Assembly (NCBI GenBank): GCA_910579645.1
Contig: CAJTVK010000054.1
Coordinates: forward strand, 1 to 26,257
Reading direction: 5' to 3'
From: an uncultured Lachnospiraceae bacterium
GTDB lineage: Bacteria > Bacillota > Clostridia > Lachnospirales > Lachnospiraceae
DNA: 26,257 nucleotides
Position 1 is the first letter of the stretch, and each line of letters starts with the position of its first letter. Made by a program: the position numbers and the translations under genes. The notes beneath the pieces are model-generated. The model worked only from the letters and a program-made list of their open reading frames with translations, ran no database searches and was not told where the DNA came from. Of this stretch, positions 15,109 through 22,128 are shown in pieces.

Positions 15109-15477
15109 ATGGCTCGTATTGCAGGTATTGACTTACCCAGAGAGAAACGTGTGGAGATTGGCCTCACATATATTTATGGGATAGGCAGAGTAAGTGCAAA
15201 CAAAATTCTTGAAGCAGCAAAGGTAAATCCTGATACTCGCGTAAGGGAACTGACAGATGATGAAGTGAAGAGAATCAGTGAAGTGATTGATGCGGAATAT
15301 ATGGTGGAAGGCGATCTCAGAAGAGAAGTGGCCATGAACATCAAGAGGCTTCAGGAAATCGGATGTTACAGAGGAATCCGCCATAGGAAAGGTCTTCCGG
15401 TCCGCGGCCAGAAGACAAAGACAAACGCAAGAACAAGAAAAGGTCCCAAGCGTACAGTTGCTAATAAGAAGAAATAA
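15109..15477 (+). CDS. rpsM: 30S ribosomal protein S13
   Basis: A 122-residue small-subunit head protein contacting 16S rRNA and the P-site tRNA. It starts MARIAGIDLPREKRVEIGLTYI and has the helix-hairpin-helix core GIGRVSANKILEAA. The conserved RGLPVRGQ-type segment (HRKGLPVRGQKTKTNART) leads to a basic tail ending KRTVANKKK. GGAGG is eight bases upstream. It follows a 402-base gap after rpmJ and precedes rpsK, the usual alpha-operon order. Confidence 0.98.
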   Translation: MARIAGIDLPREKRVEIGLTYIYGIGRVSANKILEAAKVNPDTRVRELTDDEVKRISEVIDAEYMVEGDLRREVAMNIKRLQEIGCYRGIRHRKGLPVRGQKTKTNARTRKGPKRTVANKKK

Positions 15478-15585
15478 AGGCAATTGAAAGTACGCTTTGC
15501 GTACGCAGCCGCTAAAAAGAATAGGAAAGGCGGCGGAGGAAGGGCAGCATATTAAAAAGAAAGAGAGAAAGTAGGTTAGTTTAAA

Positions 15586-15984
15586 ATGGCAAAGAAAGTT
15601 GCAACAAAGAAAGTAGCAAAAAAACGTGTCAAGAAAAACGTTGAACATGGACAGGCGCATATTCAGTCTTCTTTTAACAACACAATCGTTACATTGACAG
15701 ACAATGAAGGAAATGCCCTCAGTTGGGCAAGTGCCGGTGGTCTTGGCTTCAGAGGTTCAAAGAAATCTACTCCGTACGCAGCACAGATGGCAGCAGAGAC
15801 TGCCGCAAAAGCTGCACTTGTGCATGGTTTAAAAACCGTTGATGTTATGGTTAAAGGACCGGGTTCAGGACGTGAGGCAGCCATCAGAGCACTTCAGGCA
15901 TGCGGCATTGATGTGACAAGCATCAGGGACGTGACTCCGGTTCCGCATAACGGATGCCGCCCGCCGAAACGCCGCCGTGTATAG
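15586..15984 (+). CDS. rpsK: 30S ribosomal protein S11
   Basis: A 132-residue platform protein of the 30S subunit, near the E-site mRNA path. A very lysine-rich N-terminus (MAKKVATKKVAKKRVKKN) precedes the conserved core HIQSSFNNTIVTLTDN, then SAGGLGFRGSKKSTPYAAQ and the invariant end RDVTPVPHNGCRPPKRRRV. The 108-base gap from rpsM holds two hairpins, GTACGC/GCGTAC and GCCGC/GCGGC, without U-tracts. The ribosome binding site is weak (AGGTTAG), which is uncommon for a ribosomal protein gene here. Confidence 0.98.
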   Translation: MAKKVATKKVAKKRVKKNVEHGQAHIQSSFNNTIVTLTDNEGNALSWASAGGLGFRGSKKSTPYAAQMAAETAAKAALVHGLKTVDVMVKGPGSGREAAIRALQACGIDVTSIRDVTPVPHNGCRPPKRRRV

Positions 15985-16138
15985 TGAGTTATTTGCCGTG
16001 CCCCTGCAAGGAAGGGGCTTCACGGGAATGACAAGTTGGAAGAAAACGTAAAGGTACCAATATAAAAGGTTACGTTGTAAACAATAGTGTAGTATAAGCT
16101 GTATAATAAGATAGCTTTTGTTAGGAAAGGAGCCCGAA

Positions 16139-16732
16139 ATGGCAATTAACAGAGTACCAGTATTAAAAAGATGCAGAGCTTTAGGTTTGGAGCCTGCGTA
16201 TTTGGGATATGATAAAAAATCAAACAGAACATCTGCAAGGGCAGGCAAGAAAATGAGTGAGTATGGCCTTCAGCTGAGGGAAAAACAGAAAGCAAAGTTT
16301 ATCTATGGAGTCCTTGAGAAACCTTTCAGGAATTACTACAAGAAAGCAGACCGGATGAAAGGCATGACCGGTGAAAACCTTATGGTAATGCTGGAAAGAA
16401 GACTGGACAGCGTAGTGTTCCGGATGGGATTCGCAAGAACAAGAAGAGAGGCAAGGCAGGTAGTAGGCCACCAGCATTTCCTCGTGAACGGCAAGCCGGT
16501 GCAGATTCCTTCTTATCTTGTAAAAGCCGGAGATGTGGTTGAAGTAAGGGAGAAAGCAAAGTCCTTACAGAGATATAAAGATATTCTCGAAGTTACTTCG
16601 GGAAGACTCGTACCTGAATGGATGGATGTAGACCATGAAGCTATGAAGGGAACGATTAAAGAACTTCCTACCAGAGAAATGATTGATGTTCCTGTTGATG
16701 AAATGCTTATCGTCGAGTTGTATTCTAAATAA
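16139..16732 (+). CDS. rpsD: 30S ribosomal protein S4, zinc-free (C-minus) type
   Basis: A 197-residue primary 16S rRNA-binding protein that nucleates 30S assembly and often autoregulates its operon. The N-terminus MAINRVPVLKRCRALGLEP has only one cysteine instead of the four of zinc-binding S4. The body continues with LREKQKAKFIYGVLEKPFRNYY and the S4 RNA-binding domain LERRLDSVVFRMGFARTRREARQ..HFLVNGK near residues 87-120. AAAGGAG is a few bases before the ATG at 16139; an upstream in-frame ATG at 16118 has no site. The gap before it holds a hairpin made of CCGTG/CACGG and CCCT/AGGG arms and an AACGTAA/TTACGTT inverted repeat, possible regulatory structure. Confidence 0.97.
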   Translation: MAINRVPVLKRCRALGLEPAYLGYDKKSNRTSARAGKKMSEYGLQLREKQKAKFIYGVLEKPFRNYYKKADRMKGMTGENLMVMLERRLDSVVFRMGFARTRREARQVVGHQHFLVNGKPVQIPSYLVKAGDVVEVREKAKSLQRYKDILEVTSGRLVPEWMDVDHEAMKGTIKELPTREMIDVPVDEMLIVELYSK

Positions 16733-16753
16733 GTAAGTTCGTATATCTGACAG

Positions 16754-16782
16754 CAAGCGGGGGAAGTAATTTTCCCTGCTTG
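16754..16782 (+). promoter_or_regulatory. Hairpin with TGCTTGG end before rpoA
   Basis: About twelve base pairs join CAAGCGGGGGAA to TTTTCCCTGCTTGG around a five-base GTAAT loop. A GGTTTC sequence follows, with no run of U long enough for a strong terminator. A similar hairpin occurs at 24930-24958 before rplM. Possible partial terminator, processing site or protein-binding site. Confidence 0.6.
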
Positions 16783-16832
16783 GTTTCATCGTATTATTTA
16801 GGAGCAATGGTTCGTAAAGGAGGGTATTTGCA

Positions 16833-17792
16833 GTGTTTGAATTTGAAAGGCCCAATATTGAGGTTGTGGAAATCTCAGAAGATAAGAAGTATGGCAAATT
16901 CGTAGTGGAACCGTTAGAGAGAGGGTATGGCATTACACTTGGCAATTCTTTAAGGAGAATCATGCTTTCCTCGTTGCCGGGCGCGGCAGTAAGCCAGATT
17001 AAGATTGAAGGCGTGCTGCATGAGTTCAGCTCTATTCCGGGAGTCAAGGAAGATGTGAGTGAGATTATCATGAACATCAAAAGCCTTGCCATTAAGAACA
17101 GCAGCGATACAAATGAACCTAAGACTGCATACATCGAATATGACGGGGAGGGTGTCGTAAAGGCATCCGATATTCAGGTGGATCAGGACATTGAGATTTT
17201 AAATCCCGATCTTACAATCGCTACCCTTAGCGGTAAGGATACAAAACTGTATGTGGAGCTTACCATTACAAAAGGCAGGGGCTATGTCGGCTCGGATAAG
17301 AATAAGACAGAGGATCTGCCGATTGGGGTTATCGCAGTGGATTCCATTTACACGCCTGTTGAGAGAGTAAACATAACAGTGGAAAATACCCGTGTCGGTC
17401 AGATTACCGATTATGATAAACTGACACTGGATGTATATACAAACGGAACCTTGGTTCCGGACGAAGCGGTCAGCCTTGCTGCAAAGGTACTTAGCGAACA
17501 TTTGAGCCTTTTCATTGATTTGTCCGAAAATGCAAAAACGGCGGAAGTCATGGTTGAAAAGGAAGACGATGAGAAAGAAAAAGTATTGGAAATGAGTATT
17601 GATGAACTGGAACTGTCTGTCCGTTCTTATAACTGCTTAAAAAGAGCAGGAATCAATACCGTGGAAGAACTGACCAACAAGACTTCGGAAGATATGATGA
17701 AAGTCCGTAACTTGGGACGGAAGTCTCTGGAAGAAGTACTTGCAAAATTAAAGGAACTGGGCCTGCAGCTGAATCCCAGCGATGAAGCATAG
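16833..17792 (+). CDS. rpoA: DNA-directed RNA polymerase subunit alpha
   Basis: A 319-residue alpha subunit that dimerises to start polymerase assembly and contacts activators and UP elements. The N-terminal domain has the signature FVVEPLERGYGITLGNSLRRIMLSSLPGAAV and SSIPGVKEDV. An acidic linker (EKEDDEKEK, about 232-245) leads to the C-terminal domain with helix-hairpin-helix DNA-binding segment LSVRSYNCLKRAGINTVEEL and RNLGRKSLEE. The start codon is GTG at 16833, eight bases after AAAGGAGGG. Position between rpsD and rplQ is standard. Confidence 0.98.
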   Translation: MFEFERPNIEVVEISEDKKYGKFVVEPLERGYGITLGNSLRRIMLSSLPGAAVSQIKIEGVLHEFSSIPGVKEDVSEIIMNIKSLAIKNSSDTNEPKTAYIEYDGEGVVKASDIQVDQDIEILNPDLTIATLSGKDTKLYVELTITKGRGYVGSDKNKTEDLPIGVIAVDSIYTPVERVNITVENTRVGQITDYDKLTLDVYTNGTLVPDEAVSLAAKVLSEHLSLFIDLSENAKTAEVMVEKEDDEKEKVLEMSIDELELSVRSYNCLKRAGINTVEELTNKTSEDMMKVRNLGRKSLEEVLAKLKELGLQLNPSDEA

Positions 17793-17977
17793 ACAGGACA
17801 GGAAACAGGATTCCGAAACGAATCCGGCAAAAGGCATGAAATCGCATATAGAGTAAGACCAAACGGCATATTATATGCGGGCTCATAAATGGAAACGGCA
17901 TTTGGTAAGTAAGCCCAAAGAGCATAGCCGGATGCCCCAGCGGGAAATACCCGATCAAAAAGAAAGGAGCCGTAAAA

Positions 17978-18583
17978 ATGGCAAAATACAGAAAACTTGG
18001 AAAAACGTCTTCCCAAAGAAAAGCACTGCTCAGAAATCAGGTAACAAATTTACTGTATCATGGAAGGATTGTTACCACGCAGGCGAGGGCAAAGGAAGTC
18101 CAGAAGATAGCGGAAGGGCTGATTGCAATGGCTGCAAAGGAAAAGGACAATTATGAAACCGTAAAAGTAACCGCTAAAGTTCCCCGCAAGGATAAGGACG
18201 GCAAGAGGGTAAAGCAGATTGTGGATAAGAACACAAAGGCAGTTCTTTCCGAGACACATAGGGACAAGGACGGTAAGATTTTACGGATTGAGAACGGCGT
18301 TACCGTGACGGTTTATGATGAAGTGGAGAAGGAAATCAAGAAGGATCTGCCTTCCAGGCTGCATGCGAGAAGACAGATACTGCGGGTATTATATCCTGTG
18401 ACGGAGGTGCCCGAGAAAAATGCAGGAAGAAAAAGAAATACAAAAAAAGTGGACCTTGTAGCAAAGTTATTTGACGAATACGGACCGAAATATGCATCAC
18501 GCCACGGCGGTTACACAAGGATTATAAAAATCGGCCAGAGAAAAGGCGACGGAGCCATGGAAGTTGTCCTTGAGTTAGTATAA
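17978..18583 (+). CDS. rplQ: 50S ribosomal protein L17 with a large internal insertion
   Basis: A 201-residue L17, against roughly 115-130 in most bacteria. The N-terminal half (YRKLGKTSSQRKALLRNQVTNL through VQKIAEGLIAMA) and the C-terminal end (VDLVAKLFDEYGPKYASRHGGYTRI) are canonical. Residues about 56-125 are an extra charged segment rich in Lys, Asp, Val and Thr that joins the two parts without a frame break. L17 sits near the polypeptide exit tunnel, so the insertion is probably solvent-exposed; that is inference. AAAGGAG precedes the ATG. It is the last gene before the terminator at 18659. Confidence 0.95.
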   Translation: MAKYRKLGKTSSQRKALLRNQVTNLLYHGRIVTTQARAKEVQKIAEGLIAMAAKEKDNYETVKVTAKVPRKDKDGKRVKQIVDKNTKAVLSETHRDKDGKILRIENGVTVTVYDEVEKEIKKDLPSRLHARRQILRVLYPVTEVPEKNAGRKRNTKKVDLVAKLFDEYGPKYASRHGGYTRIIKIGQRKGDGAMEVVLELV

Positions 18584-18658
18584 GCGGCAATATTGATTCC
18601 CGTGGGCAATGAGCCAAAGGGCGACTCTAAAGAGGGATAAAGCTTTCGGTGAAAATTT

Positions 18659-18709
18659 AAGCGATAAAGTATGAGGCGGCATAGCCTGCAGAATACTTTA
18701 TCGCTTTTT
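18659..18709 (+). terminator. Rho-independent terminator after rplQ (possibly bidirectional)
   Basis: A perfect 14-bp stem, AAGCGATAAAGTAT (18659-18672) with ATACTTTATCGCTT (18693-18706), is followed by TTTTT. The loop holds a minor GGC/CCT pair. On the minus strand it ends the convergent XRE gene, with a weaker TTAAATTTT tail. Confidence 0.93.
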
Positions 18710-18722
18710 AGTTTCTGCTGCT

Positions 18723-18947
18723 TTACTTTACGGGAAACGGTTTTTTCCGGGAAGACAGCCCGCAGATATAGTTCATGTCCACATTATAGTAGCGGGCAAG
18801 ATTTACCAGATGCCGGATGGGCATTTCGTTTGCACCGCGCTCATATCTTGCATACATAGTCTGAGATGTGCCAAGGTATTCTGCAATTTCCTGCTGGGTC
18901 CTGTCATGATCCTCCCTGAGATTCCGGATTCTTATTCTGTACTCCAT
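18723..18947 (-). CDS. Small XRE-family helix-turn-helix regulator
   Basis: A 74-residue protein that is almost entirely one HTH_3/Cro-C1 domain. Residues 4-57 read RIRIRNLREDHDRTQQEIAEYLGTSQTMYARYERGANEMPIRHLVNLARYYNVDMNYI, with the classic helix 2-turn-helix 3 around QQEIAEYLGTSQTMYARYERG. The tail CGLSSRKKPFPVK is short and basic, with no ligand domain, so it probably dimerises on DNA. A minus-strand promoter lies at 18987-19016 and AGGATA just before the ATG. It is divergent from the double-operator promoter at 19153-19199, making it the nearest candidate to bind there; this is inference. Confidence 0.9.
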   Translation of the reverse strand: MEYRIRIRNLREDHDRTQQEIAEYLGTSQTMYARYERGANEMPIRHLVNLARYYNVDMNYICGLSSRKKPFPVK

Positions 18948-18986
18948 AATTTGGTATCCTATCCTCTGCGCAATTCATGGCCGAAC

Positions 18987-19016
18987 ATTATAACAGATGG
19001 CTTAACTTAATGACAA
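18987..19016 (-). promoter_or_regulatory. Predicted sigma-A promoter of the XRE gene (minus strand)
   Basis: Minus-strand -35 TTGTCA (19016-19011), 18-base spacer, -10 TATAAT (18992-18987). The start site would be about 35 bases upstream of the ATG at 18947. Confidence 0.7.
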
Positions 19017-19152
19017 TGGTTCACTCCGTGACCGGCAACATGCTTGGTGATGCATAAAAATCACAAAAAGCAGCGATTCCGTACGAAAAACGCGGAAACA
19101 TCTTACGGAACAGTGACGTGTGAACAGTAATCGGCTGTTACCAAGTTTATCA

Positions 19153-19195
19153 TAGTAAAAATATTTACTATTGACATTAGTAAATATTTTTACTA
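19153..19195. promoter_or_regulatory. Tandem dyad operators around a -35 box
   Basis: A perfect 18-bp inverted repeat, TAGTAAAAATATTTACTA (19153-19170) and TAGTAAATATTTTTACTA (19178-19195), has seven bases between the arms. Each arm is itself a dyad of TAGTAAA-N4-TTTACTA, so there are two equal operators. The first abuts the -35 TTGACA; the second covers the spacer and overlaps the -10. This geometry fits repression by a dimeric regulator binding two sites. Confidence 0.75.
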
Positions 19196-19199
19196 AAAT
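19171..19199 (+). promoter_or_regulatory. Sigma-A promoter embedded in the operator pair
   Basis: -35 TTGACA (19171-19176, consensus), 17-base spacer, -10 TAAAAT (19194-19199). The predicted start near 19206 coincides with the first bases of the inverted-repeat element at 19203, so the transcript should begin with that structure. Confidence 0.75.
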
Positions 19200-19202
19200 A
19201 CT

Positions 19203-19394
19203 AGTATGACCCACACCAATTAGCTATATGTTTCGCGCAGGATAAATTTTCAGTCTGCAAGGCGGAAGAGGGAGGCGATGCGGTGGCATCGTTGACCGAT
19301 GACAACGCGGCAGATGGAAATTTAGACAAGTGAAACATATGGTTAATTGGTGCGGGTCATACTTAGTACCGCATCGCCTCCTTCTTCCGCCTTG
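19203..19394 (+). ncRNA. Interleaved inverted-repeat element (A-B-A'-B'), candidate structured leader or small RNA
   Basis: Arm A (19203-19234) and A' (19332-19363) are 32-base inverted repeats with three differences. Arm B (19258-19284) and B' (19368-19394) are 27-base inverted repeats with one difference. Inside A-A', TAAATTT..TCTGC (19243-19258) also pairs with GCAGA..AAATTTA (19310-19324), and an apical CGATGC-GGTG-GCATCG hairpin is possible. A-A' and B-B' overlap in order, so they form alternative folds or a pseudoknot. Three of the four differences give G-U pairs when read as plus-strand RNA, suggesting selection on that RNA. A degraded mobile repeat (MITE-like) is the main alternative. 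Confidence 0.55.
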
Positions 19395-19479
19395 CCCTGA
19401 CACAAAAATCAGGCACTGAAATTCACCGTTATTTCCGCAATGCAGTACTAGATATAGTATGGACAGAGGATGAGATTCT

Positions 19480-19869
19480 ATGAAAAAAGCAGGAAAATAT
19501 GCCATGCGCCTAATCAGGATTCTGTCAATGGTTTTGACGGCAATGCTTATTTGGCACGGGGAAACGGAGGGGATTTACGCAAAGAACGGAATGTCATTTA
19601 TGAAAAAAAGTGAAAGCGAGAGTATGCTTTCCGCGGAACGATGTGCAGTCGGCAAGGGCTGTCCGGTTCGGAAAAAAGGGGATAACAGGGATATAAGAGG
19701 AGAGGGAGAAAAGCGTTCCGCGGCGAGATTATATCAGGGCGGAGAGATACCGGCTTGCTTGGAGACGGATAAGTATGAGGAAATCATCTATATCGGTTTC
19801 TGCAAAGAATGGAGAAACTGCCGGAACGGAAAAAAGCCGATAACGACAGTGCGCATTATCGGCAGGTAA
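19480..19869 (+). CDS. Small predicted exported protein, function unknown
   Basis: A 129-residue protein I do not recognise. Residues 1-34 look like a signal peptide: basic start MKKAGKYAMRLIR, hydrophobic ILSMVLTAMLIW, and a possible cleavage site after IYA. The mature part is rich in Lys, Arg and Glu with five cysteines, ending FCKEWRNCRNGKKPITTVRIIGR, and no known domain is seen. AGAGGA is nine bases upstream of the ATG. It lies downstream of the double-operator promoter and folded leader. Its last codons coincide with the hairpin that terminates the convergent M15 gene, so the sequence there serves two purposes. Signal and ribosome site support it; lack of a family makes it moderate. Confidence 0.5.
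   Translation: MKKAGKYAMRLIRILSMVLTAMLIWHGETEGIYAKNGMSFMKKSESESMLSAERCAVGKGCPVRKKGDNRDIRGEGEKRSAARLYQGGEIPACLETDKYEEIIYIGFCKEWRNCRNGKKPITTVRIIGR
19829..19863 (-). terminator. Rho-independent terminator of the M15 peptidase gene (minus strand)
   Basis: On the minus strand, GCCGATAA (19863-19856) and TTATCGGC (19843-19836) form a perfect 8-bp stem with a 12-base loop, followed by TTTTTT (19835-19830). It lies inside the 3' end of the convergent small gene. Confidence 0.85.
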
Positions 19870-19900
19870 GGCGGGACGGGAGAGCCGCAAAAGGCCAAAC

Positions 19901-20953
19901 TTATTCTAAAGTTTTCTGGAAATGCTGATAGTCCTTGCAGGAATTCCAATTGCCGCCCCATATAAATCCGTGTTCCTTAAATAGCCGATAGCATAAATCA
20001 TTCTCGTCGATTTTATATGCAAAGCTTTTGGAACGGTCGGCATAGGTTTCACTGCCCTGCGGTGAAATGTAAGCGGTGCCGTCCGGCTTAAATACCACAT
20101 AGGGATTAAAGAACGGATTGATGTCAATGGCAAGCCCCAAGGCATGCTTCGAAAGACTGGATGTGCCATCCACCACACGGTAATTGAAGCAGGAAGTATT
20201 GTTATCCTGCATGGAAAGGGTATCGTCGCCGCTATATTCGTCAATCAGCCTTATTTGTTCTATTTGGTATTCGTTTCTGTACAGTTCATAAAAAATCTCT
20301 GCCAAATCCTGTGCAATTGCCTTGTTGCAGATGAGTTCCCCTGTCCGTTCCACACCTTGGAAATTGTAATGAAGCACGCTCAAATAGCAGAGGTCGTCAT
20401 AGCTGACCTGAATTTCCGCAGCCGAAGCGACAATATTCACTGCTTCCACGGCCGTCTCTCCTTTTTCCGTTTCCGTTACCGGATAAGAAATGCCGGTAAT
20501 CCTTCTTTTCAATTCCTCGGAAACCGGTTCATAATAGAACCCTTCTTTATAAACGACCCGTTCCGGATTTGCTTTCATGCTGCTGTCCCCGCTTTCCTGT
20601 TTTGTGCTGTCTGCCATGTCTGCCGTTATGTTTTTCTGTGCCGGACGATTTGTTTCGTCTCCGGTTAAAATATCTTCCTGCTCCATACTATTCCCTGCGG
20701 TCTGTCCCTGTTCTGCCGGAGGCATTCCGGAAGAAGGGACGGCAGTTTCCGGCATTGCGGGTGCGGCTGTATCCTGTCCGGTCTTTTCTGCCGTACCGGT
20801 TCCGTCCCCGGTTTTTGGCGGAGGTGTTTCCGGGCTTTCGGCGGCATATTCTGCCAGAGTCTCCGAACCGGAAAATATCCGCACAAAGACAGAAGAGAAG
20901 ACAATGACGGCGGCTATCACCAAAAGAGGTTTTATTAATTTATCCTTTCTCAT
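19901..20953 (-). CDS. Membrane-anchored M15-family (VanY-like) peptidase
   Basis: A 350-residue protein: one N-terminal membrane anchor (KLIKPLLVIAAVIVFSSVFVRIF, about 5-27), then a long low-complexity linker of Pro, Thr, Glu and Ala, and a C-terminal zinc peptidase domain (about 205-350). The domain has the M15 signature S-x-H-x-x-G-x-A-x-D as SKHALGLAID (H270, D277) and the third zinc ligand H344 in DYQHF, after WGGNW. The family cleaves D,D- or L,D-bonds of peptidoglycan peptides, so it acts at the cell wall outside the membrane. The ATG at 20953 is chosen because the promoter at 21026-21054 is just upstream. The longer frame to 21178 would start before that promoter. GGAG is 14 bases from the ATG, which is long. 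Confidence 0.88.
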   Translation of the reverse strand: MRKDKLIKPLLVIAAVIVFSSVFVRIFSGSETLAEYAAESPETPPPKTGDGTGTAEKTGQDTAAPAMPETAVPSSGMPPAEQGQTAGNSMEQEDILTGDETNRPAQKNITADMADSTKQESGDSSMKANPERVVYKEGFYYEPVSEELKRRITGISYPVTETEKGETAVEAVNIVASAAEIQVSYDDLCYLSVLHYNFQGVERTGELICNKAIAQDLAEIFYELYRNEYQIEQIRLIDEYSGDDTLSMQDNNTSCFNYRVVDGTSSLSKHALGLAIDINPFFNPYVVFKPDGTAYISPQGSETYADRSKSFAYKIDENDLCYRLFKEHGFIWGGNWNSCKDYQHFQKTLE

Positions 20954-21025
20954 AGAAATGTTCTTTGCTCCTTTCCAAACCAACCGGCATGTACTGCGCC
21001 GACGGCCATATATTCCTTTTTCAAT

Positions 21026-21054
21026 AGTATATGCCAATCTTCTGCCCGAATCAA
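21026..21054 (-). promoter_or_regulatory. Predicted sigma-A promoter of the M15 gene (minus strand)
   Basis: Minus-strand -35 TTGATT (21054-21049), 17-base spacer, -10 TATACT (21031-21026). The start site falls about 65 bases before the chosen ATG and inside the longer open frame, supporting the short form of the protein. Confidence 0.65.
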
Positions 21055-21165
21055 TTGTAAATTGCAGAGGAAACAGGGGGCTTTTATTCGGATGCGTTTT
21101 TGCCCTGCGGCAAATGCAGCGAAAAATGCAGCGACCTATAATTTCCAAGATTTTTTCTCTGCCCC

Positions 21166-21194
21166 TTGTAATCCGCATTTATTTTTAGTACAAT
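21166..21194 (+). promoter_or_regulatory. Predicted sigma-A promoter of the ecfA1-truA operon
   Basis: -35 TTGTAA (21166-21171), 17-base spacer, -10 TACAAT (21189-21194). It lies about 65 bases before the ecfA1 ATG. The rest of the 309-base gap between M15 and ecfA1 holds the M15 promoter and a repeated ATGCAGCGA (21107-21136); no gene is seen. Confidence 0.6.
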
Positions 21195-21262
21195 AAAAGC
21201 CGTGACAAGAATTGTAAACTTATAAACAGAATGAGATAACAAACGCAGTAAGCAGGTATGAT

Positions 21263-22111
21263 ATGGGCATTATCGAAGCGAAGAAACTGATTTTTGAATA
21301 TATCCGCCGGGATGAGGAAGGAAATGTGGAGGGAATTACGCGGGCAGTGGATGAAGTGGACTTGGACATCAGGCAAGGAGATTTCATTGCAATCCTAGGT
21401 CATAACGGCTCCGGGAAATCCACGCTGGCAAAACACCTTAATGCCATTCTTTACCCTACGGAGGGCACCGTGTGGGTGGACGGCAAAGATACTATGGATG
21501 AAGCTTATTTGTGGGATATCCGGCAGACAGCCGGCATGGTTTTCCAAAACCCCGATAATCAGATTATCGGTCAGGTGGTGGAGGAAGACGTGGGCTTCGG
21601 ACCGGAAAATATGGGGGTGCCTACGAAGGAAATATGGGAAAGGGTGGAAGAAAGCCTGAAAGCCGTAGGCATGTATAAATATAGGAAGCATTCGCCCAAC
21701 AAGCTGTCCGGCGGGCAGAAGCAGAGAGTTTCCATTGCAGGAGTGATTGCAATGCATCCGAAATGCATTATTCTGGACGAGCCTACCGCCATGCTGGACC
21801 CGAACGGAAGGAAGGAAGTAATCCGGGCAGTCCGCGCGCTGAATCAGGCGGAGGACATTACGGTAGTGCTTATCACCCATTACATGGAAGAAATCATTCA
21901 TGCGGACCGGGCCTTGGTTATGGATAAAGGCCATGTTGCCATGCAGGGCACGCCCAGGGAGATTTTTTCCCAAGTAGAGAAATTGAAGGAACTGCGTCTG
22001 GATGTGCCTCAGGTGACTTTGCTGGCCTATGAGTTAAAGAAGAGCGGGCTGCCCCTGCCGGACGGGATACTGACTTGTGAGGAACTGGCAGAGGCATTGC
22101 AGTCTGTTTAG
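21263..22111 (+). CDS. ecfA1: ECF transporter ATPase EcfA1 (CbiO-type)
   Basis: A 282-residue ABC ATPase that powers energy-coupling-factor vitamin and metal uptake together with EcfA2, EcfT and an S-component. Walker A is GHNGSGKST at 46-54, the Q-loop is in VFQNPDNQ, the signature is LSGGQKQR at 148-155, Walker B ends CIILDE (E173), and the H-loop is in LITHYMEE. The NPDNQ segment after the Q-loop is typical of EcfA proteins. No S-component gene is next to it, as is usual for the shared (group II) module. The ribosome site is weak (AGG seven bases before ATG). It is first of four closely spaced genes. Confidence 0.95.
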   Translation: MGIIEAKKLIFEYIRRDEEGNVEGITRAVDEVDLDIRQGDFIAILGHNGSGKSTLAKHLNAILYPTEGTVWVDGKDTMDEAYLWDIRQTAGMVFQNPDNQIIGQVVEEDVGFGPENMGVPTKEIWERVEESLKAVGMYKYRKHSPNKLSGGQKQRVSIAGVIAMHPKCIILDEPTAMLDPNGRKEVIRAVRALNQAEDITVVLITHYMEEIIHADRALVMDKGHVAMQGTPREIFSQVEKLKELRLDVPQVTLLAYELKKSGLPLPDGILTCEELAEALQSV

Positions 22112-22128
22112 CGGAAAAGGAGCGGAAA

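Noticed and set aside
16040..16115. A possible extra promoter before rpsD (TTGTAA with TATAAT)
   Set aside because: The spacing is about 21 bases, too long for a normal sigma-A promoter; the gene is adequately served by the upstream operon promoter.
20954..21178. N-terminal extension of the M15 peptidase by 75 residues
   Set aside because: It would begin upstream of the consensus-like promoter at 21026-21054 and would bury the membrane anchor behind a Cys/Arg-rich stretch.
20144..21188. Long plus-strand frames opposite the M15 gene
   Set aside because: They are antisense to a well-supported coding region with zinc-peptidase motifs and show no ribosome sites or domains.
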